The notes under the pieces: model-generated
What the model was told of the DNA's origin: nothing
Databases searched by the model: none
What the model saw: the letters and a program-made list of their open reading frames with translations, nothing else
Source of the DNA: Candidatus Dormiibacter sp.
GTDB lineage: Bacteria > Chloroflexota > Dormibacteria > UBA8260
DNA length: 5,104 nucleotides
Assembly: GCA_025450495.1 (NCBI GenBank)
Contig: JANWHI010000023.1
Location: 1 to 5,104 of the forward strand
Reading direction: 5' to 3'
Shown here: piece by piece, positions 1-5,104 of the stretch
Layout: each line of letters begins with the position of its first letter
Numbering within the stretch: the first letter of the stretch is position 1
Program-made: the position numbers and the translations under genes

Positions 1-2
1 AG

Positions 3-227
3 CTCGCCGGGCTCGGGTTTCGCGTAACCCGCGATTGGGTCGTGATGCGTGGCGTCATGGCGGTACAGCCGATGAGTGACGCCGATCTCGACCTGCTAGT
101 ACGTTGCCACCGGCTGATCAGCGTGGAGGTGAGCGGCGACGCGGCCATCTCACTGTCCGAGGCGTCAGGGCTGCCTTGGCTGGATGTGCCCGCGGCCATC
201 GGCGCCATGCGCGACGTGGAGATCTAG
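3..227 (+). CDS. C-terminal fragment of a probable GNAT-family N-acetyltransferase
   Basis: The frame is open from the left edge and stops at TAG 225-227, so this is the 3' end (74 residues) of a gene that starts outside the window. The first residues read LAGLGFRVTRDWVVMRG, which resembles the last conserved strand pair of GNAT acetyltransferases (a tyrosine or leucine, then LGF, then a V/W-rich strand ending in MR). After it comes a tail of about 55 residues, acidic and probably helical, with no motif I recognise. GNAT enzymes move an acetyl group from acetyl-CoA to an amine; the acetyl-CoA loop would lie outside the window, so the substrate cannot be guessed. GTG 42 and ATG 72 could start a short separate protein, but neither has a Shine-Dalgarno sequence and the frame continues upstream of both. 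The gene converges on the minus-strand fusion gene with 41 bp between stops. The family call rests on one short motif. Confidence 0.5.
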   Translation, partial: LAGLGFRVTRDWVVMRGVMAVQPMSDADLDLLVRCHRLISVEVSGDAAISLSEASGLPWLDVPAAIGAMRDVEI

Positions 228-268
228 GCTCCGGCTGGGGTCAGGAGGTGGCGCCGATGTCGCCGGCT

Positions 269-835
269 TCAGGACGCTGCGTTGAAGTCGACGGCCTGGG
301 TCTCGACCGTACCGGCGGTGCGGCCTGGCGCAATCTGGTAGGTCCAATACAGGTTGGTGTGCGCGATGACCTGCTCCGGCGGCGGCGCACCCCATGACGA
401 CTGGTCGTTCGTGGTATGCGCGTCGCTCACCAGGGTCGCGTCGTATCCCCTCACGAACGCGCCATGGAGCGTCGAGCGGATGCACGCATCGGTCTCGGCG
501 CCCGCGATGACCAGACGTCCGACGCCGAGTCCCGACAGCACGGTCTCGAGGGTGGTGTCCTCGAACGAATCGCCGTAGTTCTTCTCGACGAGCGGCTCGG
601 TATCGCCCGGGGTGAGCTCAGGGACGATCCGCCACTCGTCGCTCCCCCGCGCCAGCTGCTCGTCCGAATGCTGGACCCACACAACGGGGACTCGTGCGCG
701 CCTCGCCTTCTCAACAATGCTGCCGACGTTCCCGACAACCGCGTCGCGTTCGTAAGACTTCGCGACGACGCCGTTCTGAACGTCGATGACGAGGAGCGCG
801 GTGTTCGGCCGGTTCTCGAGTGTGCTCATGGCCAT
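269..835 (-). other. Isochorismatase-like cysteine hydrolase domain, probably a formerly separate gene
   Basis: This segment alone would make a normal 186-188 residue cysteine hydrolase, starting at ATG 829 (MSTLENRP) or ATG 835 (MAMSTLENRP). Numbered from ATG 829, the catalytic triad is visible: Asp16 in ALLVIDVQNG, Lys83 in LVEKNYGDSF, and the nucleophile Cys116 in IAGAETDACIRST, preceded by the small-residue turn seen in the family. Length and motif spacing match stand-alone members, which hydrolyse amides, ureides or vinyl ethers (nicotinamidase, N-carbamoylsarcosine amidase, isochorismatase). Nothing visible fixes the substrate. The metal-site histidines of nicotinamidase are not evident, so I would not call it pncA. 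A purine-rich GATGGGATGG stretch just before ATG 829 could serve as a weak ribosome-binding site, so internal initiation could still yield a free hydrolase. It is listed here as a domain of the fusion, not as an extra gene. Confidence 0.8.
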
Positions 836-2191
836 CCCATCAATTGGCGCTGGTGTTTCGACGCTGGTGTTTCGACGCGGGTTGTTGCCCGTGACCTCCA
901 GCGTAGCGTCCTGCGGTGCGCCGACTACCGCCGGCGCACCGCCGGGGGCCGTCCCTGCGGCTCGGCCACGGTTGACGCTGCCGTCCGGTTCGAGGCGAAT
1001 GCTCCAACCCCGTTCGTGAACCATGTGGTGGTGGCGCCGGCAGAGCGACACCAGGTTGGGGACCTCGGTCTGGCCGAGGTCCGCCCAGTGGTCGATGTGA
1101 TGGCCGTCGGTCCAGTGCGGCGGCCGGTCGCAGCCGGGGAAGCGGCAGCCCTTGTCGCGCAGCACCAGGGCGGTGCGGATCGGCGCCGGGATGGTGCGCG
1201 TCGCCCGGCCCACCGAGAGGGTGGTGTGCGCTTCCAATCCCGCGCCCTTGCCGTCCACGACATCGCCCGTCCCCTGTCCAGCGTCGTCACCACTCGCCAC
1301 CACGGCCACAGTGCGCACCGCGTCGCAGGCGAGCCGCCGGGCGGTCTCCGGGTGGATGGCGCCGACGCCACCCAGCTCGGCCGGTTCCGCACCGTCGCGG
1401 CGCTGCAGGGCGTCGAGGCTGACGGTGACGGTGAGGTGGGGACGCTGGCCGTGGGCGGTGGGGAGATCCCCGCGCCGCAGCTGCCGCGACGCCAGGTCGA
1501 CGAGCGCATCGGCGCGGCGCTGCGAGCCCCGGCGGTTGTCGCTGGGACCGGCCGGGGCGCTGAGCGCGTCCAACGCCGTCGTGACCAGGGCGCCACCCTC
1601 GGCGTCGAGCTCGCCGCGGAGCACGAAGACGCCGCCGAAGGTCGGGTCACAGGACACCCAGTGGTGCTCGTGGGTGCGGAGGTCCCGCTCCAGGGCCCCG
1701 TCGGCGTCGAGGCGATAGCGGGTGAAGGCGACCAGCCGGCTCATCCGCCCCACGTCGAGCGTGGCCGCGGCCCCGACCAGGGTGTCCTCGACGGACCGGG
1801 TGGCCTCGGTGCCGACGTCGCCGGCCAGCCGGGCGATGAGGGCGACGTTGGTGAACGGCGCCCGGCCGGCGCGGAAGCTTGCGGTGGTCTCCGGCAACTC
1901 GTGGAGGACGCGGGCCATGCGCACCCGCTCGGCCGCCGCGGCGCCGCTGAGGCCACAGCGGCCGCGCACCCACGAGACGGTGCTGACCGCACCCTCGGCG
2001 AGCGCGGCGCGATGGCGGTCGAAGCGTTGGAGGCGGCGGATGAACTCGGCCTCGAGCCGATCGATCTGCGTGCGGATCGCCACCAGGTCCTCACCCATGG
2101 CGTGGTCGGAGGCGTGATCGATGCTCTCCGCGGCCACGCCGCCGACCGCATCGGCGAGGCTGTCGAGAGGGGTCGGGGCGTACGCCAGCAT
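269..2191 (-). CDS. DUF222/HNH endonuclease (13E12 family) fused in frame to an isochorismatase-like cysteine hydrolase
   Basis: One uninterrupted frame of 640 residues counted from ATG 2191. Residues about 20-300 form a DUF222 region: an arginine-rich helix (RLEAEFIRRLQRFDRH), then a WVRGRCGLSGAAAAERVRMARVL stretch typical of the family (quoted in shortened form: W-V-R-G then AAAAERV). Residues about 345-396 are a complete HNH module: Cys349 and Cys354, the HHI core at 364-366, Asn379, Cys384, His387-389 and His392. This matches the 13E12-repeat nucleases that are abundant in actinobacteria and whose biological role is mostly unknown. Residues 455-640 are a whole cysteine hydrolase (separate entry). 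DUF222-HNH proteins normally end after the HNH module, at about 400-500 residues, so the fusion is abnormal; a 14-bp duplication explains it. I chose ATG 2191 because a -10 box (TACAAT, 2204-2199) lies immediately upstream and overlaps the alternative ATG 2200. The longer frame back to 2521 runs through the promoter and the tandem array and is not credible. Confidence 0.85.
   Translation of the reverse strand: MLAYAPTPLDSLADAVGGVAAESIDHASDHAMGEDLVAIRTQIDRLEAEFIRRLQRFDRHRAALAEGAVSTVSWVRGRCGLSGAAAAERVRMARVLHELPETTASFRAGRAPFTNVALIARLAGDVGTEATRSVEDTLVGAAATLDVGRMSRLVAFTRYRLDADGALERDLRTHEHHWVSCDPTFGGVFVLRGELDAEGGALVTTALDALSAPAGPSDNRRGSQRRADALVDLASRQLRRGDLPTAHGQRPHLTVTVSLDALQRRDGAEPAELGGVGAIHPETARRLACDAVRTVAVVASGDDAGQGTGDVVDGKGAGLEAHTTLSVGRATRTIPAPIRTALVLRDKGCRFPGCDRPPHWTDGHHIDHWADLGQTEVPNLVSLCRRHHHMVHERGWSIRLEPDGSVNRGRAAGTAPGGAPAVVGAPQDATLEVTGNNPRRNTSVETPAPIDGMAMSTLENRPNTALLVIDVQNGVVAKSYERDAVVGNVGSIVEKARRARVPVVWVQHSDEQLARGSDEWRIVPELTPGDTEPLVEKNYGDSFEDTTLETVLSGLGVGRLVIAGAETDACIRSTLHGAFVRGYDATLVSDAHTTNDQSSWGAPPPEQVIAHTNLYWTYQIAPGRTAGTVETQAVDFNAAS
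848..878. repeat. 14-bp exact tandem duplication at the nuclease/hydrolase junction
   Basis: The unit gctggtgtttcgac occurs at 849-862 and again at 863-876; matching bases on both sides extend the period-14 tract to 848-878. It encodes part of the linker between the two domains (PRRNTSVETPAP on the minus strand). The length is not a multiple of three, so copy number sets the frame. With two copies the nuclease frame runs into the hydrolase. With one copy it would read ...RRNTSAN and stop at TGA 842-840. Confidence 0.95.
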
Positions 2192-2198
2192 GCCCTGC

Positions 2199-2228
2199 AT
2201 TGTACCAAACAGATGTTCGCCGAAGCAA
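2199..2228 (-). promoter_or_regulatory. Predicted sigma-70-type promoter of the nuclease fusion gene, near-leaderless
   Basis: On the minus strand a TTGCTT box (2228-2223) is followed by an 18-bp spacer and TACAAT (2204-2199), a five-of-six match to the -10 consensus; the -35 matches mainly in TTG. A start seven or eight bases beyond the -10 falls at 2192 or 2191, on or next to the A of ATG 2191. The mRNA would then be leaderless, which is common in actinobacteria. This also argues against ATG 2200, which lies within and just after the -10 box. Confidence 0.55.
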
Positions 2229-2241
2229 TCACCACGCTGCT

Positions 2242-2267
2242 CAAACCCCTGCTGCCACAAGGGTTTG
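2242..2267. promoter_or_regulatory. Perfect 7-bp inverted repeat upstream of the nuclease promoter, possible operator
   Basis: CAAACCC at 2242-2248 is mirrored by GGGTTTG at 2261-2267 around a 12-base spacer. The arm centres are 19 bp apart, about two helical turns, as expected for a dimeric regulator. The dyad sits about 14 bp upstream of the -35 box, an activator-like position. It lacks a following T-run, so it is not a typical terminator. No known regulator consensus is recognised. Confidence 0.3.
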
Positions 2268-2315
2268 TCCGCCGAATGTCCGCTGCATCCGGACGGCCGT
2301 CGAATGTCCGCCGCG

Positions 2316-2393
2316 CAACACCGCCGCACAACACCGCCCCACAACACCGCCGCACAACACCGCCCCACAACACCGCCCCACAACACCGCCCCC
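2316..2393. repeat. Intergenic 13-bp tandem repeat array, six units
   Basis: Six consecutive units start at 2316, 2329, 2342, 2355, 2368 and 2381. The consensus is caacaccgcc followed by gca or cca. The first ten bases are identical in all six. Base 11 reads G, C, G, C, C, C across the array, and the last unit ends in ccc. Degenerate partial units seem to flank it at about 2303-2315 and 2394-2406. The period excludes a conserved coding repeat in one frame, and the array lies between two divergent genes. The purine/pyrimidine skew is strong: one strand has almost no T, the other almost no A. Confidence 0.95.
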
Positions 2394-2483
2394 AACGTCG
2401 CCAGCACCAACCATCGCGCGTCCACCCACCACACACCCAGCGCAGCCCGCCAGTACAGTGTTGCGACTCGTCCGACGGCGCCC

Positions 2484-2490
2484 GGAGGAA
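2484..2490 (+). promoter_or_regulatory. Strong ribosome-binding site deciding the DUF4234 start
   Basis: GGAGGAA lies five bases before ATG 2496. It fixes the start of the DUF4234 gene even though the same frame stays open far upstream through the tandem array. Confidence 0.8.
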
Positions 2491-2495
2491 CCGCG

Positions 2496-2996
2496 ATGGC
2501 GACGACCGTGGTCATCGGCAACAGCAGCTACAAGCGCCGCAATCCCCTGGCAGTCTGGATCGGCCTGGAGATCATCACGCTGGGGATCTACCACTTCGTG
2601 TGGTGGTACAAGATCAACGACGAGGCCAGGCGCTTCCTCAAAGACCCGTCCATCCGACCGGCGCTGTCGGTGCTGGCGCTGGTTCCCGGCACCATCCTCA
2701 TCGTGCCGGCGTTCGTGACGATCTGGCGCACAACTGGCCGCATCGCGGCGATGCAGGAGCGCGCTGGTCGACCAGGTGGTCGCGCCAGCCCGCTGATCTC
2801 GGTGCTGCTCGCGCTCGTCTTCAGCCTTCACCTGTTGTACATGCAGACGGAGCTCAACCAGATCTGGGACGCGTACCTGCGCGGCGGACCGCAGGGGCAC
2901 ACGCCGACACTCCCCCCGGCAATGCCCCAATCATCCGTTCCCCCGCCGGTGTCGCCGCCAACACCCGTCCCCCCGGCGTTTCCTCCCAGCGTCTGA
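2496..2996 (+). CDS. DUF4234-domain integral membrane protein with proline-rich C-terminal tail
   Basis: The product has 166 residues. After a short basic N-terminus (SYKRRNP), residues 18-38 form the hallmark of DUF4234: hydrophobic, then ITLGIYHFVWWYKINDEAR. Further hydrophobic helices are at about 56-76 (LSVLALVPGTILIVPAFVTIW) and 100-116 (LISVLLALVFSLHLLYM), each separated by basic loops. TELNQIWDAY at 118-127 is the conserved end of the domain, where these proteins typically have NxxW. Residues 133-166 are about half proline, with PPPVSPP and PVPP runs, probably disordered. The function of DUF4234 proteins is unknown; they are small inner-membrane proteins. No catalytic motif is visible. 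The start is set by GGAGGAA five bases upstream. The gene is divergent from the nuclease gene, and 82 bp separate it from the following EAL gene on the same strand, so co-transcription is possible; I see no terminator in that gap. Confidence 0.85.
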   Translation: MATTVVIGNSSYKRRNPLAVWIGLEIITLGIYHFVWWYKINDEARRFLKDPSIRPALSVLALVPGTILIVPAFVTIWRTTGRIAAMQERAGRPGGRASPLISVLLALVFSLHLLYMQTELNQIWDAYLRGGPQGHTPTLPPAMPQSSVPPPVSPPTPVPPAFPPSV

Positions 2997-3078
2997 ACCC
3001 GCACGCGAGCGCTGCATCCCATCGCATCGCCAAGCCATCACCCAAGGTCGCGAATCTGGGGTAGGGTGGCTGACGACG

Positions 3079-4014
3079 ATGCCGACATCCGTCCCAGCAC
3101 CCTTCGAAGCACTCTTTGCCGGCTCCAGCGAGGGCGACCGCGCTGCCGTCGACCTGCTGTGTCGTCTTGTCGACTCCGGCAGCGACGTGCTCCTCGAGGT
3201 GAACGGCAGGCGGGTTCCGCTCCCGGCGTCACTGCGGACGCTCCTGCAGCGCGCCGTCGACCACCTGCGACGCGGTGACGACATCCGCCGCTCGTTCGGT
3301 CGCGCCCCGGCGCGAACGCTTCTGCAGCCGGTGATCCGCCTGGCCACATCCGAGGTCGCCGGCTACGAGGCGCTGAGCGACATCTCCGACCGCGACGTGC
3401 GCAGTGCCGACAGCTGGTTCCGCGACGCGGCGGTGCTCGGGCTCGGTGAGGAGTTCGAGCTGGTGCTGCTCACGCTCGCGCTCGAGGAGCTGCCAGCTCT
3501 CCCGACCACGGCGTACCTGTCCGTGAACGTGTCGCCGCACACCATCCTGTCGCCGCAGTTGCCCGTGCTGCTCGCCGGCATCGACGGCGAACGTCTGGTG
3601 CTCGAGCTGACCGAGCATGCGCCCGTCGACGACTACGCCGCCCTCAACACTGCGCTGAAACGCCTGCGCCGGCGCGGCATCCGCCTCGCTGTCGACGATG
3701 CCGGCGCCGGCTTCTCGAGCCTCAACCACATCCTGCTGATCCGTCCCGACCTCGTCAAGCTCGATGTCTCGCTGATCCGTGACGTGGACAGCGATGTCGC
3801 CCGTCGCTCGCTGGTCAGCGGCCTGTGCCATTTCACGTCGGAGATCGGCGCGGATTGCGTCGCCGAGGGTGTGGAGACCGACGCTCAGGCGCGCGCGCTT
3901 CGCGAGCTCGGCGTCGGCTTCGGGCAGGGCTGGCACCTGGGGCCACCGCGGCGCCGTCGCAGCACCCGTCGCAAAAGTGCCGCGGTCAGGGGATCGACGC
4001 CGGCGCGACGCTGA
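3079..4014 (+). CDS. EAL-domain cyclic-di-GMP phosphodiesterase with a short N-terminal helical segment
   Basis: The product has 311 residues. EAL enzymes cleave c-di-GMP to pGpG and so lower a signal that promotes attachment and appendage production. Residues about 80-290 are the EAL domain: Glu97 in GYEAL, Asn150 in LSVNVSP, Glu176 and Glu179 in LELTE, Asp206-Asp207 in DDAGAGFSS, Lys227 in VKLD, Glu263 in AEGVET and Gln283 in GQGWHLGPP. All metal-binding and catalytic positions appear intact, so activity is expected. The usual DDFG is DDAG, a substitution I believe is common in actinobacterial members. There is no GGDEF, receiver, PAS or membrane segment. Residues 10-70 form a small separate unit resembling the N-terminal half of antitoxin/excisionase-like HTH proteins (see findings). 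The last 20 residues are strongly basic. ATG 3079 follows GGGTGG (3064-3069) by nine bases. The 3' end overlaps the convergent TadG-like gene by 29 bp. Confidence 0.92.
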   Translation: MPTSVPAPFEALFAGSSEGDRAAVDLLCRLVDSGSDVLLEVNGRRVPLPASLRTLLQRAVDHLRRGDDIRRSFGRAPARTLLQPVIRLATSEVAGYEALSDISDRDVRSADSWFRDAAVLGLGEEFELVLLTLALEELPALPTTAYLSVNVSPHTILSPQLPVLLAGIDGERLVLELTEHAPVDDYAALNTALKRLRRRGIRLAVDDAGAGFSSLNHILLIRPDLVKLDVSLIRDVDSDVARRSLVSGLCHFTSEIGADCVAEGVETDAQARALRELGVGFGQGWHLGPPRRRRSTRRKSAAVRGSTPARR

Positions 4015-4534
4015 CCCAGGCGCGGTGCGTGCACGCCGTGGCTGCCGCGCTGGTGGCACCGACCACCGGTGCCGCGTAGTACACACCACGAACGATGACG
4101 TTGTCGCCGAACAGCGGCAGCGGCAGGTGCACCGTCTTCTCCACCGCCGCATACACCTGGCAGCCGTCGCTGACGCAGCGCACACCGTTGCCGGCCGGCT
4201 GCGGCATGTCGGCGGTCTGGCCGGCGCCGCCCGGCCCGGTGAGCTCCGCCGACTCGTCACCGATCTGCACGCAGCCGCGCTCGAACGCCATCAGGCCACC
4301 GCTCGCCCCGAGGTTGACGACGTGGTCGCTCTGGCCGTACAGGTCTTGCGGATCGACCGAGTTGGCTCCCGCCTGGGCGGCGTTCTGCGCGGCCGCTTGC
4401 ACCCGCGATGACCAGACGAACAGGTACGCGGCATCGGCGACGAGCGCGACCAGGCCGAACAGGAAGAGTGCGAACGCCAGCGCCATCATCATGATCATCT
4501 GGCCGCGCTGGCCTCGTCGATGCGCAGCCATCAT
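3986..4534 (-). CDS. TadG-like minor pseudopilin (Tad/Flp pilus assembly family)
   Basis: The product has 182 residues. The N-terminus MMAAHRRGQRGQ is followed by a single hydrophobic helix at 13-33 and then Asp34. It continues YLFVWSSRVQAAAQNAAQAGAN, the signature of the TadE/TadG-like N-terminal domain: RGQ, membrane helix, an aspartate, an aromatic strand, and Q-x-A-A-x-x-A-A-x-A-G-A. The rest should lie outside the membrane. It carries four cysteines (one in ERGC, two in VRCVSDGC, one in ATACT) and ends in a V/A-rich strand segment. It is much shorter than full TadG proteins with a von Willebrand domain, so it is a minor pseudopilin-like form. ATG 4534 is chosen because it overlaps the upstream gene's TGA (4533-4531) as ATGA, indicating translational coupling. 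No Shine-Dalgarno sequence is visible before it, as expected for coupled translation. The family also includes secreted-system parts, so pilus function is inferred. Confidence 0.82.
   Translation of the reverse strand: MMAAHRRGQRGQMIMMMALAFALFLFGLVALVADAAYLFVWSSRVQAAAQNAAQAGANSVDPQDLYGQSDHVVNLGASGGLMAFERGCVQIGDESAELTGPGGAGQTADMPQPAGNGVRCVSDGCQVYAAVEKTVHLPLPLFGDNVIVRGVYYAAPVVGATSAAATACTHRAWVSVAPASIP
4531..4534 (-). promoter_or_regulatory. ATGA stop-start overlap coupling the two Tad genes
   Basis: ATG 4534-4532 begins the TadG-like gene and TGA 4533-4531 ends the TadE-like gene. The four-base ATGA overlap is the common arrangement for terminating ribosomes to restart on the next gene, which keeps the two products in a fixed ratio. 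Confidence 0.75.
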
Positions 4535-5104
4535 TGGCGGAACGGAGGTGGGATGGCCTCGGCGGCGGCGGCGACGGTCGGGTTCCACACGACGGCCCAC
4601 GCCAGCGGCGTGTGCGAGAAGTCGAGCGTGGCGGTGGCCGCGCAGCGCACCACGCGCAGCCCCTGCGGGGGGTTCAGGGTGGGGTCGAGGCCGTCGACCT
4701 CGCAGGTGATGAACGACCTCTGCGCGTTGCCGATCGGCGCGCCGTCGCGCCGGCAGAGCGGATGTGCAGCGACGTCACGCTGCGCAGGAAAGACGAGGTA
4801 GCGGCGGAACGTCATGGTCCCGTAGAACGTCTCGGCGGCAAAGCGGCAACCCTTGGGCATGCCGCTGGTGTCGAGCGAGTCGGCAGCCCCCGTGCTCTGC
4901 GGGCAGCATGTGGTGCCGGCGCTGTCCATGGCCAGCCGTGGCGCCTGGACGAACGACTCCGCGGCCAGCTTGGTTGCGGCGTCCATCTCCTGCTGCGCCG
5001 GCACCTGCACCATGACCGCGAGGAACGCGCTGATCAGCGCCAGCAGCACCGGGATGACGATCGCGGTCTCGATGACCGCCTGCGCGTCCGTGGTTCTGCG
5101 TGTG
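4531..5104 (-). CDS. TadE-like minor pseudopilin, 5' end beyond the window
   Basis: The frame is open to the right edge and ends at TGA 4533-4531, giving 190 residues here. The visible start reads RRTTDAQAVIETAIVIPVLL and continues as a hydrophobic helix to about AFLAVMVQV. This is the TadE signature: basic residues, a short A/Q/A motif, a glutamate and then a membrane helix. A prepilin-peptidase-type cut after DA would place the glutamate at mature position five, as in type IV pilin-like proteins. The remaining roughly 150 residues should be extracytoplasmic and contain six cysteines (CC, KGC, PLC, ITC, VRC), which could form three disulfides. GTG 5049 is the first in-window start codon in this frame but would remove the signature, so the true start is probably just outside. 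The gene is coupled to the downstream TadG-like gene by an ATGA overlap; the rest of the Tad operon would be to the right. Confidence 0.83.
   Translation of the reverse strand, partial: TRRTTDAQAVIETAIVIPVLLALISAFLAVMVQVPAQQEMDAATKLAAESFVQAPRLAMDSAGTTCCPQSTGAADSLDTSGMPKGCRFAAETFYGTMTFRRYLVFPAQRDVAAHPLCRRDGAPIGNAQRSFITCEVDGLDPTLNPPQGLRVVRCAATATLDFSHTPLAWAVVWNPTVAAAAEAIPPPFRQ

Larger units (their letters stand above)
2192..2495. other. Divergent intergenic control region (304 bp)
   Basis: This gene-free stretch separates the minus-strand nuclease gene from the plus-strand DUF4234 gene. It holds the nuclease promoter, the CAAACCC dyad, three direct TGTCCGC heptamers (2266-2272, 2277-2283, 2305-2311), the 13-bp array, a possible -10 box TACAGT at 2454-2459 for the rightward gene (no convincing -35), and the Shine-Dalgarno sequence at 2484-2490. 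Open frames crossing it have no domain support. Confidence 0.75.

Noticed and set aside
228..268. Terminator between the convergent GNAT and hydrolase stops
   Set aside because: Only a 4-bp GGCG/CGCC stem is possible near 250-264, partly followed by coding sequence, with no T-run on either strand.
1152..1718. 188-codon plus-strand frame inside the nuclease gene
   Set aside because: Antisense to a well-supported coding region, low-complexity Ser/Arg/Pro composition, no motif.
2316..2393. CRISPR array
   Set aside because: The 13-bp units abut directly with no spacers, and no cas gene is present.
2336..2393. G-quadruplex on the minus strand of the array
   Set aside because: There are four G-runs of four or more, but the loops between them are nine bases or longer, which makes a stable quadruplex doubtful.
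2192..2521. N-terminal extension of the nuclease frame by 110 residues
   Set aside because: It reads through the predicted promoter, the dyad and the 13-bp array, giving low-complexity WGGVV/RCCAA repeats, and would overlap the start and ribosome-binding site of the divergent DUF4234 gene.
416..3064. 882-codon open frame on the plus strand opposite the nuclease fusion
   Set aside because: It is a shadow of GC-ending codon bias. It has no domain, is arginine-rich, crosses the array and runs out of frame over the DUF4234 gene.
3062..3067. TAGGGT as a -10 box for the EAL gene
   Set aside because: It matches the outer bases of a -10 element but has no -35 at 16-19 bp, and the same bases are explained as part of the ribosome-binding site.
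4544..4801. Plus-strand frame with a good GGAGGTGGG site before ATG 4553
   Set aside because: The Shine-Dalgarno-like bases are the complement of TadE-like coding sequence (PPPF codons). The product has no recognisable domain and lies wholly antisense to the TadE-like gene.

Overview
The window comes from a high-GC bacterium, most likely an actinobacterium. The DUF222-HNH nuclease gene, the DUF4234 membrane protein, the strong GC-ending codon bias and a promoter that seems to start transcription at the start codon all fit that; Acidimicrobiia is a guess. It is chromosomal in character. I see no tRNA, rRNA, CRISPR array, transposase or integrase.

Layout, left to right. (1) Positions 3-227, plus strand: the C-terminal end of a protein cut by the window edge, probably a GNAT acetyltransferase. 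(2) Positions 269-2191, minus strand: one reading frame encoding a DUF222-HNH endonuclease of the 13E12 type joined in frame to a complete isochorismatase-like cysteine hydrolase. (3) Positions 2192-2495: a divergent control region with a promoter for the nuclease gene, a perfect 7-bp dyad and a six-unit tandem array with a 13-bp period. (4) Positions 2496-2996, plus strand: a three-helix DUF4234 membrane protein with a proline-rich tail. (5) Positions 3079-4014, plus strand: an EAL-domain c-di-GMP phosphodiesterase with all key residues and an unusual N-terminal segment. (6) Positions 3986-5104, minus strand: two translationally coupled Tad/Flp pilus-type minor pseudopilins, TadG-like and TadE-like, the second running off the right edge. 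The operon they belong to lies mostly to the right of the window.

The most notable observation is at the junction inside the nuclease/hydrolase frame. An exact 14-bp tandem duplication (copies at 849-862 and 863-876) lies just before the hydrolase start. Fourteen is not a multiple of three. Removing one copy would make the nuclease stop at the TGA at 842-840, four bases before the hydrolase ATG at 835. Two ordinary adjacent genes thus appear to have been welded into one by a micro-duplication, or the repeat is a slippage-prone switch, or it is an assembly error.

The genes do not form one obvious pathway. The EAL enzyme and the Tad genes are convergent and overlap by 29 bp. c-di-GMP control of surface appendages is a known theme, but a functional link here is only inference.
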